A DNA stretch of 64,000 nt. Origin: G963666705 sp963666705 (lineage in GTDB: Bacteria; Pseudomonadota; Alphaproteobacteria; CADEGL01). The translations under genes were made by a program, and so were the position numbers. The notes below the pieces were generated by a model. That model had not been told where the DNA came from and ran no database searches. It was given only the letters and a program-made list of their open reading frames with translations. The stretch is from NCBI GenBank assembly GCA_963666705.2, contig CAXXKO010000016.1, positions 186,001 through 250,000 of the forward strand, given 5' to 3'. Shown piece after piece: positions 1-10,163 of the stretch (within the stretch, counting starts at the first letter, position 1; each line of letters starts with the position of its first letter).

Positions 1-49
1 CGAGGAGCGTCGACAAGGCTCGAAGCGTGAAGGCCGTGAGCCGCGCCCG

Positions 50-2185
50 TCAAATCAGCTGCCGCTTCGCCAACCCATAGAATGCGCCTCTTGCCTCCAT
101 GAGCTGCTCATAGGTACCGGTTTCGGCAATCCGTCCTGCTTCGAGCACCAGGATCTTGTCCGCATTGCGGACGGTGCTGGGCCGGTGTGCGATGACCAGG
201 CGCGTGACATTCAGTTTGTCGATGCTTTCCTGGACAACCGCCTGGGTAAGGTTGTCGAGCGCACTCGTGGCTTCATCCAGAAAGACGATGCATGGGTCGC
301 CCACCAATGCCCGTGCGATCATCAACCGCTGGCGCTGGCCGCCCGACAGGGTGCCGGCGTCTTCCGACACGAAGGTATCCAGCCCCATGGGGAAACTCTC
401 GATGTCATCGGCGAAGGCCGCGCGCCGGGCGGCTTCCATCACCTCTTCATCGGGCAGCATCCGGGCACCGGCAATGTTGTCATAGAGCGATCCGGGCAGC
501 AGCCCCACCGATTGCAGCACCGTGCCGATCTGCTGTCGGACCCGGCGCGGATCGAGACCGGCTAGATCGTGGTCTCCGTAGAACACCGTGCCGGATTCTG
601 GGCGTTCGAAGCCAAGCAGCAACCGGAATACGGATGATTTGCCCGCACCCGAGGGACCGACCAGGGCGACGAATTCCCCCGGCTCGGCCGTAAAGCTGAT
701 CTTGTCGAGGACCAGCGGCCCCCCTTCGGTGTAGCGAAAAGAGACATCGTTGAACGAGAACCGTCCCGACAGTGGACCCGGATCCGCAGCCGCCCCCATC
801 ACTTCCTGTTCCGCTCTGAGCAGCGGTGCCGCGCGGCGGAACAGCGGTGTGACGGAGACGATCGCGCCGAGTGCCAGGCCCATGGAGCTGATTGCCGCGA
901 CGAACTGCCCGAATGCCGCATTGAATGCGGCAAAGGCTGACAGACTGATGGGCTCGGTTCGTACGCCCGCGACCAGGATTGCGCCCAGAATGCCGAGCGA
1001 TCCGATTACCGCCAGAAATGTCGATTGCAACACCCCAAGGCGGCCCGATTGCCACAATCGGCGCTGTTGCTCGGAAAACAGAATCGACCATTGCGCGAAT
1101 CCACGTTCCTCGGCGCCGGCAAGCTTCAGTTTCTCGACACCGCCGAGCAGCGCCAGGACGCGGCTGGTCACCGCGCCCTGTACGTTGCGGTAGGCATATT
1201 CGTAGCGGAGCTGGCGCCGGGCCAAAAGCCACAGGATGCCGACGGATACCAGCGCAAAGGTGACGCCGAAGAGTGCAAGCCCTACATCGTAGATCAGCAT
1301 CAGAATGAAGCTGACGACCGAGAACAGCCCGCTCAGCACGGCACCGAACACTGGCCCGGTCAGCAGCTGGCGGCCTTCATCGACGGCCAGCACCCGGCGC
1401 ACCAGATCACCGGTCGAATATTGCCGAAAGAATGTGGACGGCAGCCGTAGCACCCGGTCCCAGATCGCGGCCTGAAGCCGCATATTGACAAGCGTCTCGA
1501 GACGGATGGTCAGAAGCGCGCGCGTTACCCCAAGCCCGAATACACCAAGCGCCCCGGCACCAACCAGGATCGCCATCTCGTGAAGCAATTTCGTCCGGCC
1601 ATCGGGAATGGCCGTGGCGACGACCGCCGCCGTCGCGATCGGGACGATCAATCCGAGCAACATGGCGAGAACCGCGGCGATGATGACCGCGCGAAGTTGC
1701 CCAAATGAATTGTGGAGTGAAAACCGTACGAGGCTCTTGACGGACGCTTCTTCCGGCAACCCCGGATAGAGCTGGAATCCGGTCGAATGGATATCCGCCG
1801 CAAGCGCCTTGTTCATGGGGTTGAATCTACCTAGCTCCGGGTCCTGCACGAAATACCGCCGGCGCCGCCAGATCAACGCCACCGGTTTATCCATGCTTGT
1901 CCGCCACGCCACGAGCGAAGGCCCCTCCTGACGCCACCAGTCGCCTTCCAGCGAGACCTCCCGGGACCGGAACTCGGAGGCCAAAGCCAGCTGCCGCAAG
2001 GCGTCGGGAAAGCTGTCTGTCCGTGGTTTGGGGAAGCTTTCCGCGACGTGAAAGCCGTCATTGGCGCCAATGGCAAAAACGGCATCGACGATGGCCTCAT
2101 GGTGTCCGGGCCCCAGCCGTGCGAGAGGGTCGTCTCTGGTGATGGATGACAGGCGCTGGTACGCGAATTCCAGATCGCTTGTCAT
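50..2185 (-). CDS. NHLM-type peptide export ABC transporter (permease-ATPase)
   Basis: Predicted 711-residue inner-membrane ABC exporter half-transporter of the NHLM bacteriocin/RiPP export family, with no C39 peptidase domain. An N-terminal soluble region of about 160 residues precedes a six-helix ABC membrane domain (about 170-450) and a nucleotide-binding domain. Walker A is GPSGAGKS at 510-517, the signature LSGGQ at 613-617, Walker B IVFLDE at 633-638 and the H-loop His at 667. I chose the ATG at 2185 because its A is the last base of the upstream stop (TGATG), which implies translational coupling. A longer open frame upstream only shadows the preceding gene. It is the last recognisable gene of an HlyD/peptidase-ABC/ABC operon and the only one of the three with an intact reading frame. 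Its partners are broken, so it may be non-functional in practice. Confidence 0.85.
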   Translation of the reverse strand: MTSDLEFAYQRLSSITRDDPLARLGPGHHEAIVDAVFAIGANDGFHVAESFPKPRTDSFPDALRQLALASEFRSREVSLEGDWWRQEGPSLVAWRTSMDKPVALIWRRRRYFVQDPELGRFNPMNKALAADIHSTGFQLYPGLPEEASVKSLVRFSLHNSFGQLRAVIIAAVLAMLLGLIVPIATAAVVATAIPDGRTKLLHEMAILVGAGALGVFGLGVTRALLTIRLETLVNMRLQAAIWDRVLRLPSTFFRQYSTGDLVRRVLAVDEGRQLLTGPVFGAVLSGLFSVVSFILMLIYDVGLALFGVTFALVSVGILWLLARRQLRYEYAYRNVQGAVTSRVLALLGGVEKLKLAGAEERGFAQWSILFSEQQRRLWQSGRLGVLQSTFLAVIGSLGILGAILVAGVRTEPISLSAFAAFNAAFGQFVAAISSMGLALGAIVSVTPLFRRAAPLLRAEQEVMGAAADPGPLSGRFSFNDVSFRYTEGGPLVLDKISFTAEPGEFVALVGPSGAGKSSVFRLLLGFERPESGTVFYGDHDLAGLDPRRVRQQIGTVLQSVGLLPGSLYDNIAGARMLPDEEVMEAARRAAFADDIESFPMGLDTFVSEDAGTLSGGQRQRLMIARALVGDPCIVFLDEATSALDNLTQAVVQESIDKLNVTRLVIAHRPSTVRNADKILVLEAGRIAETGTYEQLMEARGAFYGLAKRQLI

Positions 2186-3847
2186 CAGCCTTGACCTTCT
2201 CTGATAAGGCGGCTGTAGCTGCCGTTCGCTGCCGCTAGCTGATCGTGGGTGCCGCGCTCCGCGACGCGGCCGCGCTCCAGGACGATGATCTCGTCGCAGT
2301 CTCGAATGGTGCTCAGGCGGTGGGCAACGACGAGGCACGACATGCCGCGCGCCCTCAATGCGGTCATGATTTTCAGCTCGGTCCCCGGGTCCAATGCCGA
2401 CGTCGCCTCGTCCAGAACGAGCAGTGCTGGAGACCGGACAAGCGCTCTTGCGATCTCGATGCGTTGACGCTCGCCGCCGCTGAAGTTCCGCCCGTTCTCT
2501 TCGACCCGCGCTTCAAGACTCCCGACCATGGAGGAGATCACATCGAAAACCTGCGCATCGCGCGCGGCCGCCATCAGGTCTTCGTTACGGATGCCGGTGT
2601 CCCAGAGGGTGAGGTTGTCCTTCAAGCTGCCTTCAAAAAGCGTGATTTCCTGATCCACCGATCCAATCAGCCGGGCGAGATCCTGGCGCTCGATCGATGT
2701 TATCTCACGGCCTTCAATGAGTACTTTTCCGTGCCATGGCGCATAGAGTCCGCACGCCAGCTTCCCAATGGTGGACTTTCCGCTTCCCGATCCGCCGACG
2801 AGCGCGACCCATCCCCCTTTTCTTATTTCCAGATCGAACCCCTCGATCAGGGCGGGAGCCTGAGGGTTGTATCCAAAGGTCAGGTCATCGAGTTTCAGGC
2901 TGACCGCTCGGGCCGGGTCGATGGCGCCCTCTGTCTTCGCGACATGGCGCCAGTCCAGCGGATGCTTCAAGACGTCATCCAGCCGGGTCAGTTCAGCGGC
3001 GACCTGCTGTGTCTGCCCGGCCGTGTCGACCATCTGCTGGACGGGGGCCGCAACGGCGGAGAAGAGGGCCTGGAAGGCGATAAATCCGCCGAGCGTCAGT
3101 GTCGTGTCCATCACCCTCGCACCACCGACCCACAAGGCGACGGCCATTGTGGCGGTGACGATCAGGGCGGGCACCAGTGCCGACAACTGGTCCAGCCGGG
3201 ACAGGAGCTGTTCCGTGCCGATGGCCCTGGCGTGATACCCCGACCACTTGCCGAAAAAGTCGTCCTCGCGGCCGCTCGCCTTGAGTGTCTCTATGGTTTT
3301 GAGGCCAATCACCGAAGCCGAGAACAGCTTTCCTTCCTCGACGCTCAACCGAACCGACGTCTCGAACCGGACCCGGTGCAAGAGCCTCAGGACAATGACA
3401 TTGATCAGCGCACCAGCAATGGCGATGGCAGCGAGAACGTGGTCCAACAACAGCATCAACAGGAATAGTACCGATGCGGCAAAAAGGTTGATCGCGGCGG
3501 TTCCGATGTGGGTGGAGATCAGCTGTGCGATAGTCTGAACGCTGGTTACCCGGCTGGTGATGTCTCCGAGATAGCGCAGCGCGAAAAAGATCGAAGGGAG
3601 ACGAAGCACATGCCAGAGGAACTCCGCTGATCTGCTGGCCGCCATATGTGTTTCCACACGCAGCAAGACGCCGCTCTTGAGCCACGCAAGAACCACCTGC
3701 GCGAGGATCGCGGCCGACAAGGCAACCGCAAGCGGTTCCAGCCAGCCCTCCTGCCGTCCCAGCAGAACATCATCGACAAATACGCCCGTGAAGCTTGGAA
3801 TAATGAAACCGGAAATGGCAATCAAGACACCGATCAACAATACAAAG

Positions 3848-4922
3848 CGTCCCTATCCGGTTAATGCAGGTAGCGACCGAGTGTTCTTTATATGTTCGCT
3901 CTAAGGGTGTACTGTTCCCGCCTCTGAGGATTGGTCGGGAGACAGGGCATGAGCGGCTTGTTGACGTTCCAAGAGCGCTACCGAGACGAGGAATCATGCA
4001 TCCTGGCCTTGGCGGATCGACGCTGGCCGTCTGGGTTTGCGTGCGCCCGCTGCGGGCACCGGCGGGGCTATCGGCACAAGGCGCGGGCGCGCGTCTTCGA
4101 ATGCGCGGCTTGCGGTCGTCAAGAGTCGGTGACGGCGGGAACCATCTTCCACCGCACCCGCACACCGTTGCCCAAATGGTTCCTGGCGGCGTGGTTGATG
4201 GGGCGGGACAAGCGCGGGGTCTCGGCCCTGTTCCTGGCGCGCGAGCTGGGGCTTCGCTATGAGACCGCATGGCTGATGGCTCACAAGCTGCGCCATGGCT
4301 TGGCGGAGCGGCCGGAGGCGTTGCTGGACGGCATGGTCGAGGTCGATGAGAGCTACTACGGCGGGCGCGGCAAGCCCGAGAGCCGGGGCCGCGGGATGGC
4401 CAATGCCAACAAGAGCCTGCTCGTGCTGGCGGTGGAGAAGGTGGCGGTGGCGCCGGGCAAGGGGGTCGAGGGCAGCGGCTTCGTCGCCGGCCGGGCGCGG
4501 CTTGCCATCCTGCCCCGGGCCAATGCCGAGCAGCTCGGCGGCTTCGTGCGGGCCGCCGTGACGCCGGGCGCGCGCCTGCTGACCGACGATTTCAAGGGCT
4601 ATGCCGGGCTCGGCGCCGTCTACCGGCACCAGCCCACCGTCCAAGGCCAAGGCAAGAACGCCGAGACGCAGATGCCGATCATCCACGTCCTGTTCAGCAA
4701 CCTCAAGACCTGGCTCAACGGCACTTACCATGGCGTCAGCGCCAAGCACTTGCCGCGCTATGGCCGGGAATGGGCCTATCGCTTCAACCGCCGCCGGCGG
4801 ATCGACGACCTCGGCGACTTCGTCCTGAGCCGCGCCATGGCCCGGCCAACCATCACATACCGCCAGTTGATCCACGGTCTGCAACCCAACGACGCGCTAC
4901 CTGCATTAACCGGATAGGGACG
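3848..4922 (+). mobile_element. IS1595-family (ISXO2-like) insertion sequence
   Basis: A complete 1075-bp element. Perfect 28-bp terminal inverted repeats lie at 3848-3875 and 4895-4922 (outer bases cgtccctatccggttaatgc). The 8-bp target duplication atacaaag occurs at 3840-3847 and 4923-4930. It carries one transposase whose stop codon lies inside the right terminal repeat. Perfect repeats and an undamaged duplication point to a recent insertion. It interrupts the peptidase/ABC exporter gene. Confidence 0.95.
3949..4917 (+). CDS. IS1595-family (ISXO2-like) transposase
   Basis: DDE-type transposase of about 322 residues. An N-terminal zinc ribbon has four Cys (C32, C35 in CARCGH; C52, C55 in CAACGR) and is followed by the ISXO2-like catalytic domain. 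Candidate acidic residues lie in VEVDESYYGG, LLTDDFKGY and the late YGREWAYRF segment. I chose the ATG at 3949, which follows GGGAGACAGGG, over an in-frame TTG at 3931. The stop codon falls within the right inverted repeat, as expected for a compact IS. The frame is intact, so the element may still be active. Confidence 0.93.
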   Translation: MSGLLTFQERYRDEESCILALADRRWPSGFACARCGHRRGYRHKARARVFECAACGRQESVTAGTIFHRTRTPLPKWFLAAWLMGRDKRGVSALFLARELGLRYETAWLMAHKLRHGLAERPEALLDGMVEVDESYYGGRGKPESRGRGMANANKSLLVLAVEKVAVAPGKGVEGSGFVAGRARLAILPRANAEQLGGFVRAAVTPGARLLTDDFKGYAGLGAVYRHQPTVQGQGKNAETQMPIIHVLFSNLKTWLNGTYHGVSAKHLPRYGREWAYRFNRRRRIDDLGDFVLSRAMARPTITYRQLIHGLQPNDALPALTG

Positions 4923-6396
4923 ATACAAAGACAAGCTGGACCCGATATGCCATCGCTTGGCGAAGCAATCGAACGATCGGCCGCGGCGGTCTCCCGCCAG
5001 CTTCAAAATCCTTTCCGAGCTCAATGGAAATGACGATGGCGGAAAAGCTTCTTTTAAATTCCGATAGCGGCACGGCGCGATGACCCACCGCCGGATCGTT
5101 CAGATAAACTTGGGAACCGGAGGACCCTTCGAGAACGACGAAGTGATTGAAATTCCAGAACAGGATGGCTGGAAATGGGCCTTTCAGAACGTCTTCGGCG
5201 GACTTACGAAACCCTTTGGCGCCACAGCCGTACTGTTTGGCCACCCGGATAATGTTGGCTGCGTTGCTGCCGTCCCTGGAAACGCCGCAAGCCACGCGGA
5301 GCGTATCCAGGCCTTCGAATCGGCCGAAGTATCCCAACACCATGCCGAGGCAGGCGGCGCCGCACTCCACCGCCTCCATCTGGAGAATGGTTGGCGTGCG
5401 CACGCGCCGCCGGGAGAGCTTTCCGGCGCCTCTGGCTGATTTTCCAGCCGCCAAGCTCAAAATCCCAGCAACTGTCGCAGGGCCGGAACGACAAACGTGA
5501 CCGGCGCGCGCTCCATCAGAACGATCTCAACCCCGGCAAGGGTTCCAGCCTTTATTCGGAACTGCGGACCTCCGCCGGACCACCACTTGAAGCCGCTGGC
5601 GGAAGTGGTGTCTTCGGCAAGGCCGATCCGCGCCAAGTATGTTTCGCCACCCGAAGTCATGCGTTCCGCCAGTTGTTCGTCACGGAGGAGGTTATTGGCA
5701 TCGGATTTCGAGACCGGTGCCGATGAAACCGAGGAAACCGTGCCCCGGATCGCGCCGAACTCCGCCTTGCTGACCGATGCGGGAACAACCTGGGCGGGCA
5801 TGCCGATCTCGACACGCCGCGCCAGATCCGGCTTCAGGAAGGCGATCACTTCAAAGCCCGCGCCACCATGCACAAGGGTCATGATGACTGTCGTGGCGCT
5901 TACGTTCTGCCCCAGGACAACCCGGATCTCCTCGACACGGCCCGCGCCCGGCGCACGGATCGTGTTGTCGATCGTGCGCATGGTCTCCAATTTCTCGAGC
6001 TCCCGCCGCTTCGCGTCGAGCGCCTCCTCGGATTCGTCTATCCGGCCGGCCACCTTATCTTTGAAATCGGCAAGAGCCTGTTGCGCGTCGGCCAGCTTGA
6101 TCCTGAGGTTGGCCAGTTGGACAACGGCGTTCTGGTATGACACGAGGTTGCCGAGTACCGCCGACCTGGTAGCAAGGCCCTGTTTTACCAATTGCTCCTC
6201 ATCCGCGAGGAATTTCGCCGCCTTCTCGCGCCCCTGGTCGACCTCCGTGATCGAGCTCGAGTATAGCGCCCGCAAATCCTCATACGTCTCCTCGTGCTCG
6301 GTCACTTCGGCGGTGAGCCGCTCATTCTGAGAACGGCAGAGCAATAATCCCCCACTGAAGCGGCCGGTCGATCCGGCTGCGGCGGACCAAAATGGG

Positions 6397-7845
6397 GGTC
6401 GTGTCCCAGGACGTGGTGTAGGAGTTGTTGGAGCCTCTGGTAGCTGTGGGTAGGCGGCTTGCCGTAGCGACCGCCGAGAGTCTGGCGTAGGCAAGCCGGC
6501 TATCCACAGCGGAGGCCATCGCGGTTCCGGTTTAGGGTTGGGCTAGTGCGAACCAACCTGACCCGAAGGAGAACCACGATGACCCAGGACATGATGACCC
6601 TACGCGCGCTTTTGGAGAAGAGCTCCGATGCCGATCTGCTTCGCGAGATGATCGGCTTCACGGCCGAGCGGCTGATGGCACTGGAGGTCGAGGGCCTGAC
6701 CGGCGCCGCTCACGGCGAGCGCTCGGCGGATCGTATCACCCACCGCAACGGCTACCGCGACCGGTCCTGGGAGACCCGGGCCGGCACGGTCGAGTTGAAG
6801 ATCCCGAAGCTGAGGAAGGGGAGCTACTTCCCCGGCTTCCTGGAGCCGCGGCGGATGGCCGAGAAGGCGCTGGCTGCGGTGATCCAGGAGGCCTACATCC
6901 AGGGCGTGTCGACCCGCTCGGTCGACGATCTGGTTCAGGCGATGGGGATGTCGGGCGTCTCCAAGAGCCAGGTCTCCAGGCTGTGCGGCGAGATCGACGA
7001 TAAGGTCAACGGCTTCCTTGATCGACCGCTGGAGGGCGACTGGCCCTATCTGTGGCTGGATGCGACTTATGTGAAGGTGCGCCAGACCGGACGCATCGTC
7101 TCGGTCGCGGTGACCGTGGCTGTGGCCGTCAACGACCAAGGCCGCCGCGAGGTCCTGGGCATGGCGATCGGCGCGTCGGAGGCCGAGACCTTCTGGACTG
7201 AGTTCCTGCGCTCGCTGGCCCGGCGCGGGCTGCGCGGCGTGAAGCTGGTGATCTCCGACGACCACAAGGGCCTGAAGGCCGCCGCGACCCGGATCCTCGG
7301 CGCCACCTGGCAAAGATGCCGCGTGCACTTCGCCCGCAACCTGCTGGCCCATGCCGGCAAGCAGGGCCGGCGCGTCGTCTCCGCCTTCGTCGCCACCGCC
7401 TTCGCCCAGGAGGACGCCGACAGCGCGAAGGTCCAGTGGCGTCAGGTCGCCGACCAGCTCAGGCCCAAGGTCCCCAAGCTCGCCGCCCTGATGGACGAAG
7501 CCGAGCACGACGTCCTCGCCTACATGAGCTTCCCCAAGGAGCACCGCCAGAAGTTGCATTCGACCAACCCGATCGAACGGCTCCATGCCGAGGTCAAGCG
7601 CCGCACCAACGTCGTCGGCATCTTTCCCAACGAAGACGCCATCACACGGCTCGTCGGCGCCATCCTTCTCGAGCAGAACGACGAGTGGGCCGTCTCAAGG
7701 AGATACATGACGCTGGAATCCATCGCTCCGCTGGGCGATGGTGTCCCCATCACGCTGCCCACCGTGGCAGCCTGAACGTCCCGGCCCTACCCGCCGGGAG
7801 CCGCGTAGAGCGCAACGCTCTTACACCACCTGCCGGGACACGATC
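6397..7845 (+). mobile_element. IS256-family insertion sequence
   Basis: A 1449-bp element with imperfect inverted repeats (left ggtcgtgtcccaggacg; right, complemented, gatcgtgtcccggcagg). The 8-bp target duplication aaaatggg is at 6389-6396 and 7846-7853. It carries one transposase. It lies inside the left end of the IS21-family element: joining the flanks across one duplication gives a continuous ggcggaccaaaatgggacc. Confidence 0.93.
6579..7775 (+). CDS. IS256-family transposase
   Basis: Mutator-like DDE transposase of 398 residues with the family motifs in order: HRNGYRDRSWETRAGTVEL near the N-terminus, the first Asp in LWLDATYVKV, the second in VISDDHKGL, the CRVHFARN segment, and the Glu in STNPIERLHAEVKRR. 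The ATG at 6579 follows AAGGAG at good spacing, which rules out an earlier in-frame start. The frame is complete and the element has intact ends and a target duplication, so it is probably a recent and competent copy. Its stop lies about 70 bp inside the right end. Confidence 0.95.
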   Translation: MTQDMMTLRALLEKSSDADLLREMIGFTAERLMALEVEGLTGAAHGERSADRITHRNGYRDRSWETRAGTVELKIPKLRKGSYFPGFLEPRRMAEKALAAVIQEAYIQGVSTRSVDDLVQAMGMSGVSKSQVSRLCGEIDDKVNGFLDRPLEGDWPYLWLDATYVKVRQTGRIVSVAVTVAVAVNDQGRREVLGMAIGASEAETFWTEFLRSLARRGLRGVKLVISDDHKGLKAAATRILGATWQRCRVHFARNLLAHAGKQGRRVVSAFVATAFAQEDADSAKVQWRQVADQLRPKVPKLAALMDEAEHDVLAYMSFPKEHRQKLHSTNPIERLHAEVKRRTNVVGIFPNEDAITRLVGAILLEQNDEWAVSRRYMTLESIAPLGDGVPITLPTVAA

Positions 7846-7902
7846 AAAATGGGACCGCGTATAGCCTTCTGTCAGGGTTGCTCTGACTGGAAGGCGGGGG
7901 GG

Positions 7903-9402
7903 ATGTATCGGGTGGAGTTGTACGCACGGGTTCGGCGGGCGTGTCATGTCGAGGGGATGAGCACCCGCGAGGCCTCGCGGGTGTTTGGTGTAGACCGCAA
8001 GACGGTCCGTAAGATGCTGTCGTTCTCGGTGCCGCCAGGGTATCGCCGAAGCGCGCCGCCGAGGCGGCCAAAGCTGGGTCCGTTCACGGGAATCATCGAT
8101 CGGATCTTGGAAGACGATCGGACCAGCCACCGCAAGCAACGGCACACTGCGAAGCGCATCTTCGACCGCCTCCGGGACGAGTACGGTTTCACGGGCGGCT
8201 ACACCATCGTGAAGGACTACGTTCGTGAGCAGGGGCTTCGGTCGCGTGAGGTGTTCGTGCCACTCTCCCATTCCCCCGGTCACGCCCAGGCGGACTTCGG
8301 CGAAGCGATGGCGGTGATCGGCGGCGCGTTACGGAAGATCCACTTCCTTGCCTTCGACCTTCCCCACAGTGATGGTTGCTTTGTTGCGGCCTATCCGGCG
8401 GAGACGACCGAAGCATTCTGCGATGGCCACAACGCGGCGTTTGCCTTCTTCGGCGGCGTCCCCCGATCCATCCTGTACGACAACACCAAGCTGGCGGTTG
8501 CCCGGATCCTGGGCGATGGGAAGCGGCAGCGAACGCGCGTCTTCACGGAGCTTCAGTCCCACTATCTGTTCGAGGACAGGTTCGGCCGGCCGGGCAAGGG
8601 CAACGACAAGGGCAAGGTCGAGGGACTGGTCGGCTTCATCCGGCGGAACTTCCTGGTCCCCGTCCCGCGTGCCGAGAGCTTCGCGGCCCTCAACGATGCT
8701 CTCGCCGAACAGTGCCGCCGGCGCCAGGCGGCGCGGCTGCGGGGCCACAAGGAGACCATCGGCGAGCGTCTCGAGCGGGATCGTCAAGTTCTCTTGCCAT
8801 TGCCGCCTGCTCCCTATGATGCCTGCGATAAGCGCCCTGGACGGGCGAGTTCGCTGTCGCTGGTGCGTTACCGCAGCAACGACTATTCCGTGCCCGTGGC
8901 CTACGGCCACCGTGAGGTGCTCATCCGGGGCTACGTCGATGAGGTGGTGATCAGCTGCGGGGCCGAGGTGATCGCCCGGCACCGCCGGTCCTACGACAGC
9001 GAGGACCTGATCTTCGACCCGCTGCATTACCTGCCCTTGATCGAGCAGAAGATCGGCGCCCTCGACCAGGCCGCGCCATTGGCGGGCTGGGACCTGCCCG
9101 AGGCCTTCATCACTCTGCGGCGGCTCCTCGAAGCTCGTATGGGCAAGGCAGGCAAGCGCGAGTACGTCCAGGTGCTCCGTCTACTGGAGACCTTCCGGCT
9201 CGAGGAGGTCGAGGGTGCGGTCGGCGACGCCCTGCGGCTCGGCGCAATCGGCTTTGATGCGGTGAAGCACCTGGTACTGTGCCGCATCGAGCGGCGGCCG
9301 CCCAGGCTCAACCTCGACGTCTATCCGTATCTGCCGCGCGCCCGGGTCGCGATGACGTCCGCCAAGTCGTACATGAGCCTGCTGTCGGGGCTCGGCGCAT
9401 GA
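7903..9402 (+). CDS. istA: IS21-family transposase IstA
   Basis: DDE transposase of about 499 residues. An N-terminal helix-turn-helix (GMSTREASRVFGVDRKTVRKML) is followed by an rve-type integrase core with Asp in AQADFGEA, Asp in ILYDNTKLAV and Glu in KGKVEGLVGFIRR, then the C-terminal beta-barrel region. The ATG at 7903 directly follows a G-rich stretch. A longer frame upstream would run through the neighbouring IS256-family end and is therefore rejected. Its stop overlaps the start of istB (ATGA), the classic istAB coupling. IstA normally works with the IstB ATPase to select targets and join strands. Confidence 0.93.
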   Translation: MYRVELYARVRRACHVEGMSTREASRVFGVDRKTVRKMLSFSVPPGYRRSAPPRRPKLGPFTGIIDRILEDDRTSHRKQRHTAKRIFDRLRDEYGFTGGYTIVKDYVREQGLRSREVFVPLSHSPGHAQADFGEAMAVIGGALRKIHFLAFDLPHSDGCFVAAYPAETTEAFCDGHNAAFAFFGGVPRSILYDNTKLAVARILGDGKRQRTRVFTELQSHYLFEDRFGRPGKGNDKGKVEGLVGFIRRNFLVPVPRAESFAALNDALAEQCRRRQAARLRGHKETIGERLERDRQVLLPLPPAPYDACDKRPGRASSLSLVRYRSNDYSVPVAYGHREVLIRGYVDEVVISCGAEVIARHRRSYDSEDLIFDPLHYLPLIEQKIGALDQAAPLAGWDLPEAFITLRRLLEARMGKAGKREYVQVLRLLETFRLEEVEGAVGDALRLGAIGFDAVKHLVLCRIERRPPRLNLDVYPYLPRARVAMTSAKSYMSLLSGLGA

Positions 9403-10163
9403 CCGACACACCGCAAGTGCTGCTCGCCCACCACCTCGAGACGCTGAAGCTGCCGACCTTCCTGCGCGAGTACGACAAGATCGCCCGGCAGTGCGCCTCG
9501 GAAGGCGTCGATCACGTCCGCTACCTGTTGAGACTCGCCGAGCTCGAGCTGATCGACCGCGAGCGCCGCATGGTCGAGCGGCGCATCAAGGCGGCGCGCT
9601 TCCCCGTGGTCAAGAGCCTCGACAGCTTCGACTTCAAGGTCATCCCCTCGCTCAACAAGGCGCTGGTCCTGGAGCTGGCCCGCTGCGAGTACATCGAGCG
9701 CCGCGAGAACCTCATCGCGCTCGGCAACAGTGGGACCGGCAAGACCCACATCGCCCTCGGTCTCGGCCTGGCGGCCTGCCAGAAGGGCCTCTCGGTCGGC
9801 TTCATCACCGCCGCCGCGCTGGTCCACGAACTCATCGAGGCCCGCGATGACAAGCAGCTGCTGAGGTTCCAGAAGAAGCTCGCCACCTACAAGCTTCTGA
9901 TCGTCGACGAACTCGGCTTCGTGCCGCTGTCGAAGACCGGCGCCGAGCTGTTGTTCGAGGTGTTCAGCCAACGCTACGAGCGGGGCTCGACCCTGGTCAC
10001 CACCAATCTGCCCTTCGACGAATGGACCGAGGTGTTCGGCTCCGAGCGCCTCACCGGCGCGCTCCTCGATCGCCTCACCCACCACGTCAACATCCTCGAG
10101 ATGAACGGTGACAGCTACAGGCTCAACCAGAGCCGCAGGCGTCAAACCCCGACTGCTAACTGA
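9399..10163 (+). CDS. istB: IS21-family helper ATPase IstB
   Basis: AAA+ ATPase of 254 residues, related to DnaC, which assembles on target DNA and recruits IstA. Visible motifs are Walker A GNSGTGKTH, Walker B LLIVDELGF, the sensor region TLVTTNLPF and a C-terminal GDSYRLNQSR tail typical of IstB. Start ATG at 9399 overlaps the istA stop by four bases. The sequence after 10163 to about 10343 is non-coding and is the right end of the element. Confidence 0.94.
   Translation: MTDTPQVLLAHHLETLKLPTFLREYDKIARQCASEGVDHVRYLLRLAELELIDRERRMVERRIKAARFPVVKSLDSFDFKVIPSLNKALVLELARCEYIERRENLIALGNSGTGKTHIALGLGLAACQKGLSVGFITAAALVHELIEARDDKQLLRFQKKLATYKLLIVDELGFVPLSKTGAELLFEVFSQRYERGSTLVTTNLPFDEWTEVFGSERLTGALLDRLTHHVNILEMNGDSYRLNQSRRRQTPTAN

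Larger units (their letters stand above)
2185..5460 (-). pseudogene. NHLM-type C39 peptidase/ABC transporter, split by an IS
   Basis: This gene would encode a bifunctional exporter that cleaves a leader peptide and translocates the product. The N-terminal piece (5460-4924) carries the C39 papain-like peptidase with Gln27, Cys33 (VECGAAC), His106 (NFNHFVV) and Asp122 (LNDP). The C-terminal piece (3840-2185) carries the membrane domain and ATPase (Walker A GGSGSGKS, FSGGERQR, LLVLDEATS). An IS1595-family element lies between them. Removing the element plus one copy of its 8-bp duplication joins codons in frame and gives about 730 residues, the usual size for this family. The start is a TTG whose TG is shared with the TGA stop of the upstream secretion gene (TTGA). 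As it stands the gene should give only a truncated peptidase domain. Confidence 0.85.

Noticed and set aside
1..49. A downstream gene of the export operon at the window edge
   Set aside because: Only 49 bases are visible; no start or frame can be supported.
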